Of a stretch of DNA of 64,000 nt, positions 8,534-17,048 are shown one piece after another; the stretch's first letter is position 1, and each line of letters opens with the position of its first letter. The stretch is from Alkalihalobacillus sp. BA299 (lineage in GTDB: Bacteria; Bacillota; Bacilli; Bacillales; Bacillaceae_F): positions 1 through 64,000 of the forward strand of contig NZ_JAFLJM010000023.1 of NCBI RefSeq assembly GCF_017745675.1, read 5' to 3'. The translations under genes and the position numbers were made by a program. The notes under the pieces are model-generated. The model searched no databases. It saw only the letters and a program-made list of their open reading frames with translations, and was not told the origin of the DNA.

Positions 8534-10657
8534 TTAAGCCTTTTTCATTTTCACCGAGCAAACTTTAAATTCAGGCATTCTCGAAACTGGATCTAATGCT
8601 GGATTTGTTATTTGATTAATGGCAAGCTCTTTCCCCCAATGATATGGGACAAATACTGTATCTTCACGGATAGCCTTCGTTAATCGGACATCTAATTCCA
8701 TTTCTGATCGTCTTGTCGTTAATTTCACTTTGTCCCCGTTCGCTAGTCTATATTGACTTGCTAGTGCAGGATGCATTTCCGCATAAGGGGTAGGACATTG
8801 CTCCATTAAAAATTTAGTTCTTCTTGTTTGGCTTCCTGATAAAAAGTGGAAAACAACTCGGCCCGTTGTTAAATATAAAGGATATTCACTATCAGGCACT
8901 TCACCTGAGGCTCGGTAATTCACGACTGGAAGGTTTGCTTTTCCATCAGGTGTTCCGAATTTATCGATAAACATCGTTGGTGTTCCTGGGTGATCCTCTG
9001 TCGGACATGGCCAAAATACACCATCTTCTTTATCAATTCTCTCGTACGTAATTCCGTAATAATCGGCTTTCCCGCCTTTTGATGCGAGACGGAACTCATC
9101 GAAAATTTCACGCGGATTGTCATAGTTAAATAAATGACCTCTACCCATCCGCTCTGCAATCACCTTCATAATTTGCCAATCTGGTTTTGATTCCCCAATT
9201 GGATCTTTTACTTTCCGAATACGAATGACACGGCCTTCAAGGTTCGTTGTTGTCCCTTCATCTTCTGCCCATGTCGTTGCTGGAAGGACTACATCTGCAA
9301 ACTCAGCCGTTTCTGACATAAAGAAGTCACTGACGACTAAAAAGTCTAATTTCTTAAAACCATTCCAAATATGTTCGAGGTTTGGTGCGGAAACCGCTGG
9401 GTTACTACACATAACATGCATTCCGCGAATGCGGCCTTCCTTAATCTCATCAAACATTTCATAGGCAGAAACTCCTTCTCTTGGCATATCTGCAGGGTCA
9501 ATTCCCCAAACACTAGAAACGTACTTTACAGCTTCAGGGTCAGAAATTTTACGGTAACCTGGTAGTGCATCTGCTTTCTGACCATGCTCACGACCACCTT
9601 GCCCGTTCGCTTGCCCTGTAAATGTTGCAACGCCTGAGGCAAATTTACCGATTTGTCCTCTAAGAAGTGCCATCGACGTGTAAAGGCGGACATTGTCAAC
9701 ACCTTTTGATTGTTGTTCTATTCCGCGAGCAAACATAACAACAGAACGAGGTGAACGGCCATAAATGTGAGCAGCTTTCACAATTTTATCAACATCAATG
9801 CCTGTAATATTGGAAGTGAATTCCGGTGTAAAATGTTCTACCGAATTTATTAATTCTTCGTAATTGTTGCAGCGCTCATTTACATACGCTTCATCTACAT
9901 AACCTTCTTTTATGAGTAGGTGCAGCATTCCACTCGCTAATGTGTCATCTGTCCCCGGTCTTAAGTCAAGATGTACATCGGCTATGCGAGCTGTCGGGGT
10001 TTCACGTGGATCCACTACGATCATTTTCGCCCCTTTATCTCTTGCTTTCCATAACCATTGAATACTCGTCGGATGACATTCTGCTGTGTTCGAGCCAGCC
10101 ATGAAAAAGCAATCGGCGTGCTCCAGTTCTGGCCAAGGTAATGTTGAACCCCGGTCTGTACCTAAGGTTGCCATGAAACCACCTGCAGCTGAACTCATGC
10201 AAAAGCGTCCGTTGTAATCGACGTAGCGGGTTCCTAGTACCGCTCGTGCATATTTACCAACGAGATAACATTTTTCATTTGTCATTGATACGCCACCAAA
10301 TACTCCAAGCGCATCTTTACCGTGTTCACTTTGTAACTTTTTGAAGTTTTTCTCGATAAGGTCAAGCGCTTCAGCCCAAGTTGCTTCGATAAATTGTCCA
10401 TTCTTTTTGATGAGAGGCTTTGTTATTCGCTCTTCATGATCAATCGTTTGATAAGCGGTCACTCCTTTTGGACACATCTTTCCTAAAGTAACCGGCCAAT
10501 CATAGCGTGGTTCTACTCCAACCACTTTATTTGTTTTTTCATCTAAACGAATATGCATGCCGCATTGCATTCCACAGTAACAACAGTGTGTTGAAATTAA
10601 TTTTTCGCCTTCATGCTGTAAATTTTGTACGCCTTCTTTTACAAGATATTGTGTCAT
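8534..10657 (-). CDS. Molybdopterin oxidoreductase, nitrate-reductase type (NasC/NarB-like)
   Basis: Catalytic subunit of 707 aa binding a bis-MGD molybdenum cofactor and one [4Fe-4S] cluster (C25, C28, C32, C62). The expected Mo ligand is C153 in RFCMSSA; Cys followed by Met-Ser/Ala-Ser is the nitrate reductase pattern, whereas formate dehydrogenases have Cys/Sec-His. The cofactor-binding C-terminal domain (about 590-707) is present. No Tat signal, so it is cytoplasmic. Overall it resembles assimilatory NasC/NarB, but it lacks the extra Fe-S or flavin domains of those and sits with membrane partners, so respiratory nitrate reduction is the better inference. Another oxyanion substrate such as selenate cannot be excluded. 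Its ATG overlaps the upstream stop (ATGA). Confidence 0.88.
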   Translation of the reverse strand: MTQYLVKEGVQNLQHEGEKLISTHCCYCGMQCGMHIRLDEKTNKVVGVEPRYDWPVTLGKMCPKGVTAYQTIDHEERITKPLIKKNGQFIEATWAEALDLIEKNFKKLQSEHGKDALGVFGGVSMTNEKCYLVGKYARAVLGTRYVDYNGRFCMSSAAGGFMATLGTDRGSTLPWPELEHADCFFMAGSNTAECHPTSIQWLWKARDKGAKMIVVDPRETPTARIADVHLDLRPGTDDTLASGMLHLLIKEGYVDEAYVNERCNNYEELINSVEHFTPEFTSNITGIDVDKIVKAAHIYGRSPRSVVMFARGIEQQSKGVDNVRLYTSMALLRGQIGKFASGVATFTGQANGQGGREHGQKADALPGYRKISDPEAVKYVSSVWGIDPADMPREGVSAYEMFDEIKEGRIRGMHVMCSNPAVSAPNLEHIWNGFKKLDFLVVSDFFMSETAEFADVVLPATTWAEDEGTTTNLEGRVIRIRKVKDPIGESKPDWQIMKVIAERMGRGHLFNYDNPREIFDEFRLASKGGKADYYGITYERIDKEDGVFWPCPTEDHPGTPTMFIDKFGTPDGKANLPVVNYRASGEVPDSEYPLYLTTGRVVFHFLSGSQTRRTKFLMEQCPTPYAEMHPALASQYRLANGDKVKLTTRRSEMELDVRLTKAIREDTVFVPYHWGKELAINQITNPALDPVSRMPEFKVCSVKMKKA

Positions 10658-11826
10658 TTATTTCTCCCCCTCGTTTGTACGGTGACTAACGTCTTTTCCT
10701 TGTCTCGATCATAAAACTCATCTGCTCGTTTACGACCAAAACCTGGTATATGAATACCGTTATTTGTTTCAATCGGTCCAAATGGATTACCTGACGTATT
10801 TTCTAAGTTTAATTGACTCATGACCCGTATTCTTCTTCGGCAAGACGGACAATAGTCCGCTAAATACGTACCATCCTTTAGTTGGAGGTCAAACGCTTGT
10901 GCACCTAAGATCCCTTTTACATCATCTATTTGATCGTCACTACTATACGTCGTGCCACACTTTTTACATGGTCTTGTATCCACTTGCACCTGTTCTTGGT
11001 AGTTCATTGGAACAGCCGCTGCTAACGGACGGATCGGTAAGTGGAAAAGCTTTCCGAATGGGAAATAAACGAGAAAGATAACGACCGTTACTTGATGAAT
11101 GAGTGTTAAATACTGATGCAAAAAGCCACCTAAAAATTTGTAGGAAACCGTTAAGATTAATCCTGTAACTGTTACTGCTAACAGGATATATAAAGGAAAC
11201 AAGTCAAATTCAAATCGTTGGGTTACTTGTACACCTTTGTCTCTTGCACGACGGATAAACATCATAATAACACCAGTTAAAACCATTAACGCGGTAATAT
11301 TTAGCCCGTTGTATACTAGTTCAGCAATGAGGCCATCAGCTGCCATCTTGATCATCGGAATTCCCATGAAAACGAGTTGATAGGTTTGCGGATCTACGAG
11401 ATTAAAGTGCATCCAACCGAATGTCAGTCCGAATGTAATAGCAAAAGACCCAATACAGCCCCAGGCGACAAGCCAGTGTTGAATACCGCGATAGATCCCG
11501 CGTTTGAAGATAAATTTTTGAAAAATAATATTTTCAACTAAAGTTTTTGTAATCGCCTTAATATTTCTTTTCTGTCTTTTTCCTGTTTTTAAGTTATGAA
11601 TTGTTCGTTTTATTACTTGGTGTGTTGCTGGACGAATCGCCCAAGAGCAAATTCTAATAGTCATCCCGATCGCGAAAACAAACGATGCAATAAGATAACC
11701 AAACAACATCATATCTACGTGTGTAAACTGCTTTGTTCCTACCCACATCGAGAAAATGAGTAGTAAAACGACAATAAAAGCATACATGCTTGTTTTTGAA
11801 TAAAAGGATTTTTCAAACTGCGTCAT
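10654..11826 (-). CDS. NarI-like membrane cytochrome b subunit with C-terminal Zn-ribbon-like domain
   Basis: A 390-aa membrane protein with six or so spans and conserved-looking histidines for haem b (GIQHWLVAWG near 120; HQYLTLIHQ and GKLFHL near 240-265), as in NarI/DsrM-type quinol-oxidising subunits. After the last span comes a soluble tail with CKKCG and CPSCRRR, four cysteines that could form a zinc ribbon or Fe-S site. First gene of the operon. The ATG at 11826 is preferred, with GGGGAG at good distance; a GTG three codons earlier overlaps it. It most likely passes menaquinol electrons to the ferredoxin subunit. Confidence 0.87.
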   Translation of the reverse strand: MTQFEKSFYSKTSMYAFIVVLLLIFSMWVGTKQFTHVDMMLFGYLIASFVFAIGMTIRICSWAIRPATHQVIKRTIHNLKTGKRQKRNIKAITKTLVENIIFQKFIFKRGIYRGIQHWLVAWGCIGSFAITFGLTFGWMHFNLVDPQTYQLVFMGIPMIKMAADGLIAELVYNGLNITALMVLTGVIMMFIRRARDKGVQVTQRFEFDLFPLYILLAVTVTGLILTVSYKFLGGFLHQYLTLIHQVTVVIFLVYFPFGKLFHLPIRPLAAAVPMNYQEQVQVDTRPCKKCGTTYSSDDQIDDVKGILGAQAFDLQLKDGTYLADYCPSCRRRIRVMSQLNLENTSGNPFGPIETNNGIHIPGFGRKRADEFYDRDKEKTLVTVQTRGRNK

Positions 11827-11872
11827 CCTTGTCACTCCCCTACGTTAAATCACAATTTGTTTTGTTATAATT

Positions 11873-11915
11873 ATTGTAGATCCTATAAATTTTTGGCACT
11901 GTGAATTTTTTCACA
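11873..11915 (-). promoter_or_regulatory. Fnr box and -10 for the nitrate-reductase-type operon
   Basis: A perfect TGTGA-ATTTTT-TCACA lies at 11900-11915. TACAAT on the minus strand (11873-11878) has its centre 32 bp from the box centre. The predicted start of transcription near 11866 leaves a leader of about 40 nt. The remaining spacer to 12100 holds only a small inverted repeat at 12048-12066. Confidence 0.9.
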
Positions 11916-12099
11916 GGAGGACAAAAAATATCGTGACAAAATAATGACAGATTGATTTTGCGATGGGTCATACTATGGGTGAAGTGTTGTATTTGCTGGC
12001 GTTAGACAGGTGTTTAGCAGAAATGTGAACGTTGTGATATTTTTAATCGATGTCTGAACAGACATCCTTATTGGCTGATCTCGACGCTCTTTATAAAAG

Positions 12100-12137
12100 C
12101 CACAAAAAGCCTCATTCCACAGAATGAAGCTCTTTGA
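12100..12137 (-). terminator. Terminator of the radical SAM gene
   Basis: Minus-strand stem AGCTTCATTC / GAATGAGGCT followed by TTTTTG, just past the stop codon at 12151. Confidence 0.75.
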
Positions 12138-12150
12138 CTAAACTTTGGCC

Positions 12151-13269
12151 TTATTTAGTAAAAGCAGCCGGAATATATTCGCAGCTTGGGTCTCTTTCTA
12201 GGTAATCGCCATACACTGCGTAGGCACGCGCTCGTGAGCCCCCGCAAATTTCCTTGTACTCACAAAGACCGCATTTGCCTTTTAATAGTGATTTATCGCG
12301 TAATTCTTTCATGACAGGGGAATGTTGATAGATATCTAGCAGATATTGCTCGCGCACATTTCCGCACTTTACAGGTAAAAAGCCACTTGGGTACACATCA
12401 CCAATATGACTGATAAAAACAAACCCGTCGCCATCATTGACGCCTTTTGGAGCTCGTCCAAGCACATCTACACGTTTTTCGGTTTTTGTCTCCTCTGATT
12501 TACTTGGTAAACTACGGATCTCGCCATTTTTAGGAGCCTTTTTATTTTGCAAAAACACCCTGCGGTAATGAGGAGCTTCTGTCGCTTTTACGTGATACGG
12601 CATTTTTTCCTGGACGGTTACTAACCACTGCATCACTTCCTCATGTTGTTTCGAAGATAGCATATCTTTTTGTTGAGCTCTACCAGTGGGAATCAGGAAA
12701 AATAAACTCCAAAGGACAGCACCCATTTCCATTACTTTTTCACTAATTCGCTCTAAATCATCAATGTTATAAGTTGAAACCGTTGTATTGATTTGTATAG
12801 GGATGTTTAATTCTTTTAAATATGAAATTCCTTTCATCGTCCGGTCAAATGAACCATTTGTGCCTCTAAAATAATCATGAATCTCCGCGTTCGATCCATC
12901 TAAACTAAAGGCCCACCTTGATAGTCCGACGTCTTTTGCTTGCTCTACGGCCGCTTGCGTCACTTTCGGTGTTGCACTTGGCGTCATTGACACTGCCAAC
13001 TTCTTTTCATTTATCGCATATTGGGCTAGCTTAAATAAATCAGGACGCATGAGTGGGTCCCCTCCCGTAAAAACAAACAGAGGATTATTCATCTCAGCGA
13101 TTTGATCAATTAACTTCTTTCCTTCTTCAAAAGATAACTGTCTAGGATCCGCATGATATTGAGCCTCTGCCCGGCAGTGAAGACATTTTAATGCACATGC
13201 TCTCGTTACTTCCCATATGACAATGAAAGGATATTCATTATAATTACGTTGTGTCGCTAATATATTCAT
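12151..13269 (-). CDS. Radical SAM/SPASM protein, NirJ/AhbD-like
   Basis: A 372-aa radical SAM enzyme. The [4Fe-4S]-SAM motif CALKCLHC is near residue 25, with a GGDPL motif near 69, and the C-terminal SPASM region has CGLCEYKEICGG and a final Cys for auxiliary clusters. It resembles the NirJ/AhbC/AhbD group that modifies tetrapyrroles in haem or haem d1 synthesis, and the uncharacterised TIGR04053-type relatives. A haem role would suit the adjacent cytochrome b operon, but peptide modification is also possible. It has its own Fnr box, so it is made anaerobically. Confidence 0.85.
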   Translation of the reverse strand: MNILATQRNYNEYPFIVIWEVTRACALKCLHCRAEAQYHADPRQLSFEEGKKLIDQIAEMNNPLFVFTGGDPLMRPDLFKLAQYAINEKKLAVSMTPSATPKVTQAAVEQAKDVGLSRWAFSLDGSNAEIHDYFRGTNGSFDRTMKGISYLKELNIPIQINTTVSTYNIDDLERISEKVMEMGAVLWSLFFLIPTGRAQQKDMLSSKQHEEVMQWLVTVQEKMPYHVKATEAPHYRRVFLQNKKAPKNGEIRSLPSKSEETKTEKRVDVLGRAPKGVNDGDGFVFISHIGDVYPSGFLPVKCGNVREQYLLDIYQHSPVMKELRDKSLLKGKCGLCEYKEICGGSRARAYAVYGDYLERDPSCEYIPAAFTK

Positions 13270-13312
13270 AGCCAGTCTACTCCTTCTACAGCAAAATGCT
13301 TACGTCTACTTA

Positions 13313-13355
13313 ACTATAAGAGAAATGACTTCATTTGACTGTGAACTCTATCACA
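13313..13355 (-). promoter_or_regulatory. Fnr box and -10 for the radical SAM gene
   Basis: A perfect TGTGA-ACTCTA-TCACA lies at 13340-13355. TATAGT on the minus strand (13313-13318) is centred 32 bp from the box centre. Confidence 0.9.
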
Positions 13356-13393
13356 ATGAACAAACTTCCACTAAATTTTTGCCTAGTCATCAT

Positions 13394-15106
13394 TTATCCT
13401 TTTAATTTAAAATGATCAATTTTCTTTTGAAGTCTTTCCGACATCATCGTTAGTTCATTCGAAGCCGCTCTAACTTCTTGCATTGCTGCTGTTTGTTGGT
13501 CGGTCGAGTCTACTACAAAATTGGTATGTTCGGCATGACGCAGAGAGATATCTACAATCATTTCTGTTAAGTCGACTATTTTTCCTATTTCACCATTCAT
13601 TTCTTTTAACCTTTGACTAATTTGGTCTACATCACTCGTAATCACATTAATGGTTTCAGAAATATCATGAAATGATACACCTGCTTGATTCATCACATAA
13701 ATACCATCTGTCACCGCTTTGTCACCTTCTGAAGAAGTTTTTACCGCTTCTGTTGTTTCTTCTTGAATCTGAGTAATTAAGTGACTAATCTCTTTAGTTG
13801 CAGATGAGGACTGCTCTGCCAATTTTCGAACTTCATCAGCCACCACTGCAAACCCTTTTCCGTGATCTCCTGCTCTTGCTGCCTCAATCGCTGCATTTAA
13901 AGCGAGTAAATTAGTTTGATCGGCTATGGCTTTAATCATTGAAATGATTTCGTTTATTTGTTCAGATTTTTGATCAAGTCCATTCATCGTTTCTTTCATA
14001 GAAACTGAATTTTGTTTGATCATTTCCATTTGTACAATTGCACGTTTAATAACGTCATCACCGGTGTCTGCCTTTTGATTAGCAAGCTCTGAAACATTGG
14101 TCGTTCGATTTATACGATCTAATACTTTTTTCATATCATTTGAGATGTGGGTCACCACTTCCTTGATATGATTAGATTGGCTTACTTGCTGTTGTGAATC
14201 TTTTTGTATACTTTTAATTCGTTCAGAATTATGCTCGGTTGCAGTCGTTATGTGCTCTGCTTGATCAGATAATTGATCAGACGTTGCGGCTACTTGATCC
14301 GTACTTTTTGAAACATCCCCAACGATTTCTTGTAATTGATCAACCATAAAATTAAAGTCACCCGCTAGTTCTCCTATTTCATCGTTTCGTTGAAGTGTTA
14401 ATCGTGGAGCCGTTAAATCCCCTTGAGCAATTTTTCTTGCATAGACGATAAATTGCGAAATTGGTTTCATCGTTTTTCCAACCATCCAAATCGTCACTAT
14501 TGTTGTTATGATTAAAGGAATGATCCCGATCAAAAATCCACCTTTCACCATATCCCACGTTCTTTCATGGACAATACTCGCATCAAAATCAATCGCACTT
14601 ATGGCAATCATTTCTTTACTCGGATCATGATCTTTAAAAATCGGTGCATACCCCGTGAGACGTTTCATACCACCATACTCATAAATATCAGAATAATGGG
14701 GATGCCCCATTGTTTTCATCATCTGTAATGCCTCTTCATCTAAATAGAACCTATCCCCTGGTTGAAACCCTTGTTCCTGTAAATGAACATCTGCAGCTAA
14801 AATTTTTCCTTCTAGCGAAAGGATGTACTGCGTTTCAAAAATTGCTTTATGGTCGACGGTCCAGCTAATCAGCTGTCCGATTTCATCTGCTTTCGTTAAA
14901 TCCCCTTGAGCAAGCTGTTCTATTTCATTCGGATTTAATAGACCCGTCGTTATACTTGCACATCCATACAATTCAACCGCTGCTGCTTCTTTTACCTTTT
15001 CATAAATGATCCGATAGTTTGAAATCGATATAATTGTCATTGAAATAAAGATCGTAGTAAATATGATCAATCCTAGCTTTAATGTCACACCATTTTTTTT
15101 CTTCAT
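13394..15106 (-). CDS. Methyl-accepting chemotaxis protein, Fnr-controlled
   Basis: A 570-aa chemoreceptor with an N-terminal membrane span (about 10-28), an extracellular sensor domain of about 160 residues resembling a single Cache fold, a second span near 190-210, a HAMP domain and a long cytoplasmic coiled coil. The signalling tip is intact ([20 protein letters not shown], near residue 395). The ligand is unknown. The Fnr promoter and position between nitrate-reductase-type and pfl genes suggest it guides cells toward an electron acceptor or away from oxygen. Confidence 0.95.
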   Translation of the reverse strand: MKKKNGVTLKLGLIIFTTIFISMTIISISNYRIIYEKVKEAAAVELYGCASITTGLLNPNEIEQLAQGDLTKADEIGQLISWTVDHKAIFETQYILSLEGKILAADVHLQEQGFQPGDRFYLDEEALQMMKTMGHPHYSDIYEYGGMKRLTGYAPIFKDHDPSKEMIAISAIDFDASIVHERTWDMVKGGFLIGIIPLIITTIVTIWMVGKTMKPISQFIVYARKIAQGDLTAPRLTLQRNDEIGELAGDFNFMVDQLQEIVGDVSKSTDQVAATSDQLSDQAEHITTATEHNSERIKSIQKDSQQQVSQSNHIKEVVTHISNDMKKVLDRINRTTNVSELANQKADTGDDVIKRAIVQMEMIKQNSVSMKETMNGLDQKSEQINEIISMIKAIADQTNLLALNAAIEAARAGDHGKGFAVVADEVRKLAEQSSSATKEISHLITQIQEETTEAVKTSSEGDKAVTDGIYVMNQAGVSFHDISETINVITSDVDQISQRLKEMNGEIGKIVDLTEMIVDISLRHAEHTNFVVDSTDQQTAAMQEVRAASNELTMMSERLQKKIDHFKLKG

Positions 15107-15142
15107 CTACTTCTCCCCCGTAGTCTAATTACTTTTACTAGC

Positions 15143-15212
15143 ATTGTAATCTTATTTATCATTTCGCAGTGTGAGAAAAATCACATCTTAAATATTCGAG
15201 TGATACTAAAAT
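15143..15212. promoter_or_regulatory. One Fnr box serving two divergent promoters (MCP and mrp-like)
   Basis: A single perfect TGTGA-GAAAAA-TCACA lies at 15170-15185. TACAAT on the minus strand (15143-15148) and TAAAAT on the plus strand (15207-15212) are each centred exactly 32 bp from the box centre. Both divergent genes can thus be activated from the same palindrome. Confidence 0.9.
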
Positions 15213-15255
15213 AAAGTTGTACCTTCTTGTACATCAAAAGTTAGGAGTGAAAAAC

Positions 15256-16014
15256 ATGATTTCTGGAAATGTAATTGCGATTACTAGTGGTAAAGGTGGA
15301 GTGGGAAAATCAACAGTAGCTGTTAATCTAGCTCTCGCTTTATCTCGCTTAAATAAACGTGTGGCTATCATGGATTTAGATATTTATGGGTTTAGCGTTC
15401 CGAAAATGTTGAATATTACGGATCGCCCGAAAACGATTAATAATAAAATTATTCCCGTCGGTTCTCATGGGTTAAGTGTAATGTCTACAGGGTTTATGGT
15501 ACCGGGAAATAGTCCGATTGTTTGGAGAGGACCAATGCTCGGCAGAATGGTTGAACATTTCTTTAAGGACGTCATTTGGGGGCAGCTCGATTATGTAATT
15601 TTAGATATGCCTCCAGGAACAGGTGATGTCGCTCTGGATTTAAATCATATGCTTCCTGAATGTAAAGAAATTATCGTTACAACCCCGCATCCAACAGCTA
15701 CACATGTAGCAGAACGAGCTGGAACAATGGCACAGAATACGAACCATGATATTTTAGGAGTTATTGAAAATATGGCCTATTTTGAGCCGCCGATTGAAAA
15801 TGCCGAGAAATATTATCTTTTTGGTAAAGGGGGAGGCGAAGCATTGGCTAAGACATTAGAAACAAACGTTTTAGCTTCACTACCAATGGCGGTCCCGAAT
15901 GAAAACGGGGAAGTCCCGATCATTTATGATGAGACTTCAAACTTATTTCCCCACTATAATGATCTAGCAAGTCAAATCGATCGATTATTCATAAAGCAAG
16001 CAGCGATAAATTAA
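15256..16014 (+). CDS. Mrp/ApbC-type P-loop ATPase lacking the CXXC motif
   Basis: A 252-aa MinD-family ATPase with the deviant Walker A GKGGVGKS at residues 11-18, a switch block (MDLDIYG) and DMPPGTGD. Mrp/NBP35 proteins normally carry and transfer Fe-S clusters through a C-terminal CPHC-type motif; here that position reads ENMAYFEPPIEN with no Cys pair, and the N-terminal MIP18-like domain is also absent. It may act as a scaffold partner or regulator rather than a cluster carrier. The start is ATG 15256 (AGGAGTGA upstream); earlier codons precede the predicted transcription start. Expressed from the shared Fnr box. Confidence 0.88.
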   Translation: MISGNVIAITSGKGGVGKSTVAVNLALALSRLNKRVAIMDLDIYGFSVPKMLNITDRPKTINNKIIPVGSHGLSVMSTGFMVPGNSPIVWRGPMLGRMVEHFFKDVIWGQLDYVILDMPPGTGDVALDLNHMLPECKEIIVTTPHPTATHVAERAGTMAQNTNHDILGVIENMAYFEPPIENAEKYYLFGKGGGEALAKTLETNVLASLPMAVPNENGEVPIIYDETSNLFPHYNDLASQIDRLFIKQAAIN

Positions 16015-16033
16015 TCAATTGGGAAAGTATATA

Positions 16034-16070
16034 GCGTAAGCCGTTGCCAGTTAGGTAATGGCTTTTTTAT
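16034..16070 (+). terminator. Terminator of the mrp-like gene
   Basis: AAGCCGTTGCC / GGTAATGGCTT stem followed by TTTTTT. Confidence 0.85.
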
Positions 16071-16106
16071 ATTGATCAGCGATGTCCTTTAACAGAGCCT
16101 TTCTCA

Positions 16107-16141
16107 AAAAAAATTGAGGCTGTCTCAAATGAGTCAGCCTC
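16107..16141 (-). terminator. Terminator downstream of pflBA
   Basis: Minus-strand GAGGCTG / CAGCCTC stem followed by a run of eight T. It lies about 150 nt past the pflA stop. Confidence 0.75.
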
Positions 16142-16294
16142 CTAGTCTATATCTAACTATGAGGAATTAACGTAAAGTTCCCAGAGCTAACTCTTATTAA
16201 GCTAGGGTTCTTTACTGATTGTCTGTAGCGTTAGTTAAGTGAGCTAAAATTTAATGTTCAACATCAAAGCTATTAGTTTTTTTCGTCATCCTTA

Positions 16295-17023
16295 CTATTG
16301 AACACCTAAAATTTGTTTCGCGCGCGCGACGGTTTCTGGTTCTGGTGGATTGACGTCACAAAGTGGGTATTTTAACCCGAGCTGCTCCCACTTATATACC
16401 CCCATTTGATGATAGGGTAGAACCTCTACTTTTTCCACATTCGCTAGAGTTTGAATAAAAGAAGCTAGGTTTCTTAAATCCTCTTCTGCATCTGTCTTTC
16501 CAGGAACAAGCACGTGGCGGATCCAAACCGGTTGTTGTTTCCGAGATAATAGTTGTGCAAACTGAAGGATATGTGTGTTTGGAACGGTTGTTAATTGTTT
16601 GTGTTTTTCGTTATCGATTTGTTTCAGGTCTAGTAAAAATAAATCAGTATATTGTAATAACTCTTCTAAGGATTGAATAAACGATTGGCTTTTTGAAAAG
16701 CAGCCTGCAGACGTATCAATCGTTGTATGAAGACCTAATTCTTTACATCGTTTAAATAAAGCAATGAGAAAGTCTATTTGTAAAAGCGGTTCACCACCAC
16801 TGACGGTTACTCCTCCGTTTGAACGCTTTAAGTACGGGATATACGTTTCAATATCACGGATTAGATCTTCTACGTCAACAGGTTCACCTTTCTTTTGTTC
16901 CCATGTATCAGGATTATGACAAAATTGACAGCGTAATAAGCAGCCTTGCATAAAAATTACATATCGAATACCGGGCCCGTCTACCATACCTGATGTCTCA
17001 ACTGAATGCACGTAACCTTTCAT
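16295..17023 (-). CDS. pflA: Pyruvate formate-lyase activating enzyme
   Basis: Radical SAM enzyme of 242 aa that installs the glycyl radical on PflB. The CLLRCQFCHNPDTW motif (CX3CX2C) and GGVTVSGGEPLLQ are characteristic. The ATG at 17023 (family start MKGYVHSVETSGMVDGPG) is chosen because it follows AAAAGGGG; upstream in-frame codons overlap the pflB end. It is the second gene of the pflBA operon, 25 nt after pflB, and shares its Fnr-dependent promoter. Confidence 0.96.
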   Translation of the reverse strand: MKGYVHSVETSGMVDGPGIRYVIFMQGCLLRCQFCHNPDTWEQKKGEPVDVEDLIRDIETYIPYLKRSNGGVTVSGGEPLLQIDFLIALFKRCKELGLHTTIDTSAGCFSKSQSFIQSLEELLQYTDLFLLDLKQIDNEKHKQLTTVPNTHILQFAQLLSRKQQPVWIRHVLVPGKTDAEEDLRNLASFIQTLANVEKVEVLPYHQMGVYKWEQLGLKYPLCDVNPPEPETVARAKQILGVQ

Positions 17024-17048
17024 AATAAGAAGCCCCTTTTCATCTTCT

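Noticed and set aside
8534..10657. Formate dehydrogenase for the 707-aa molybdoenzyme
   Set aside because: The Mo-ligand Cys153 is followed by Met-Ser-Ser-Ala, the nitrate reductase pattern, and not by His.
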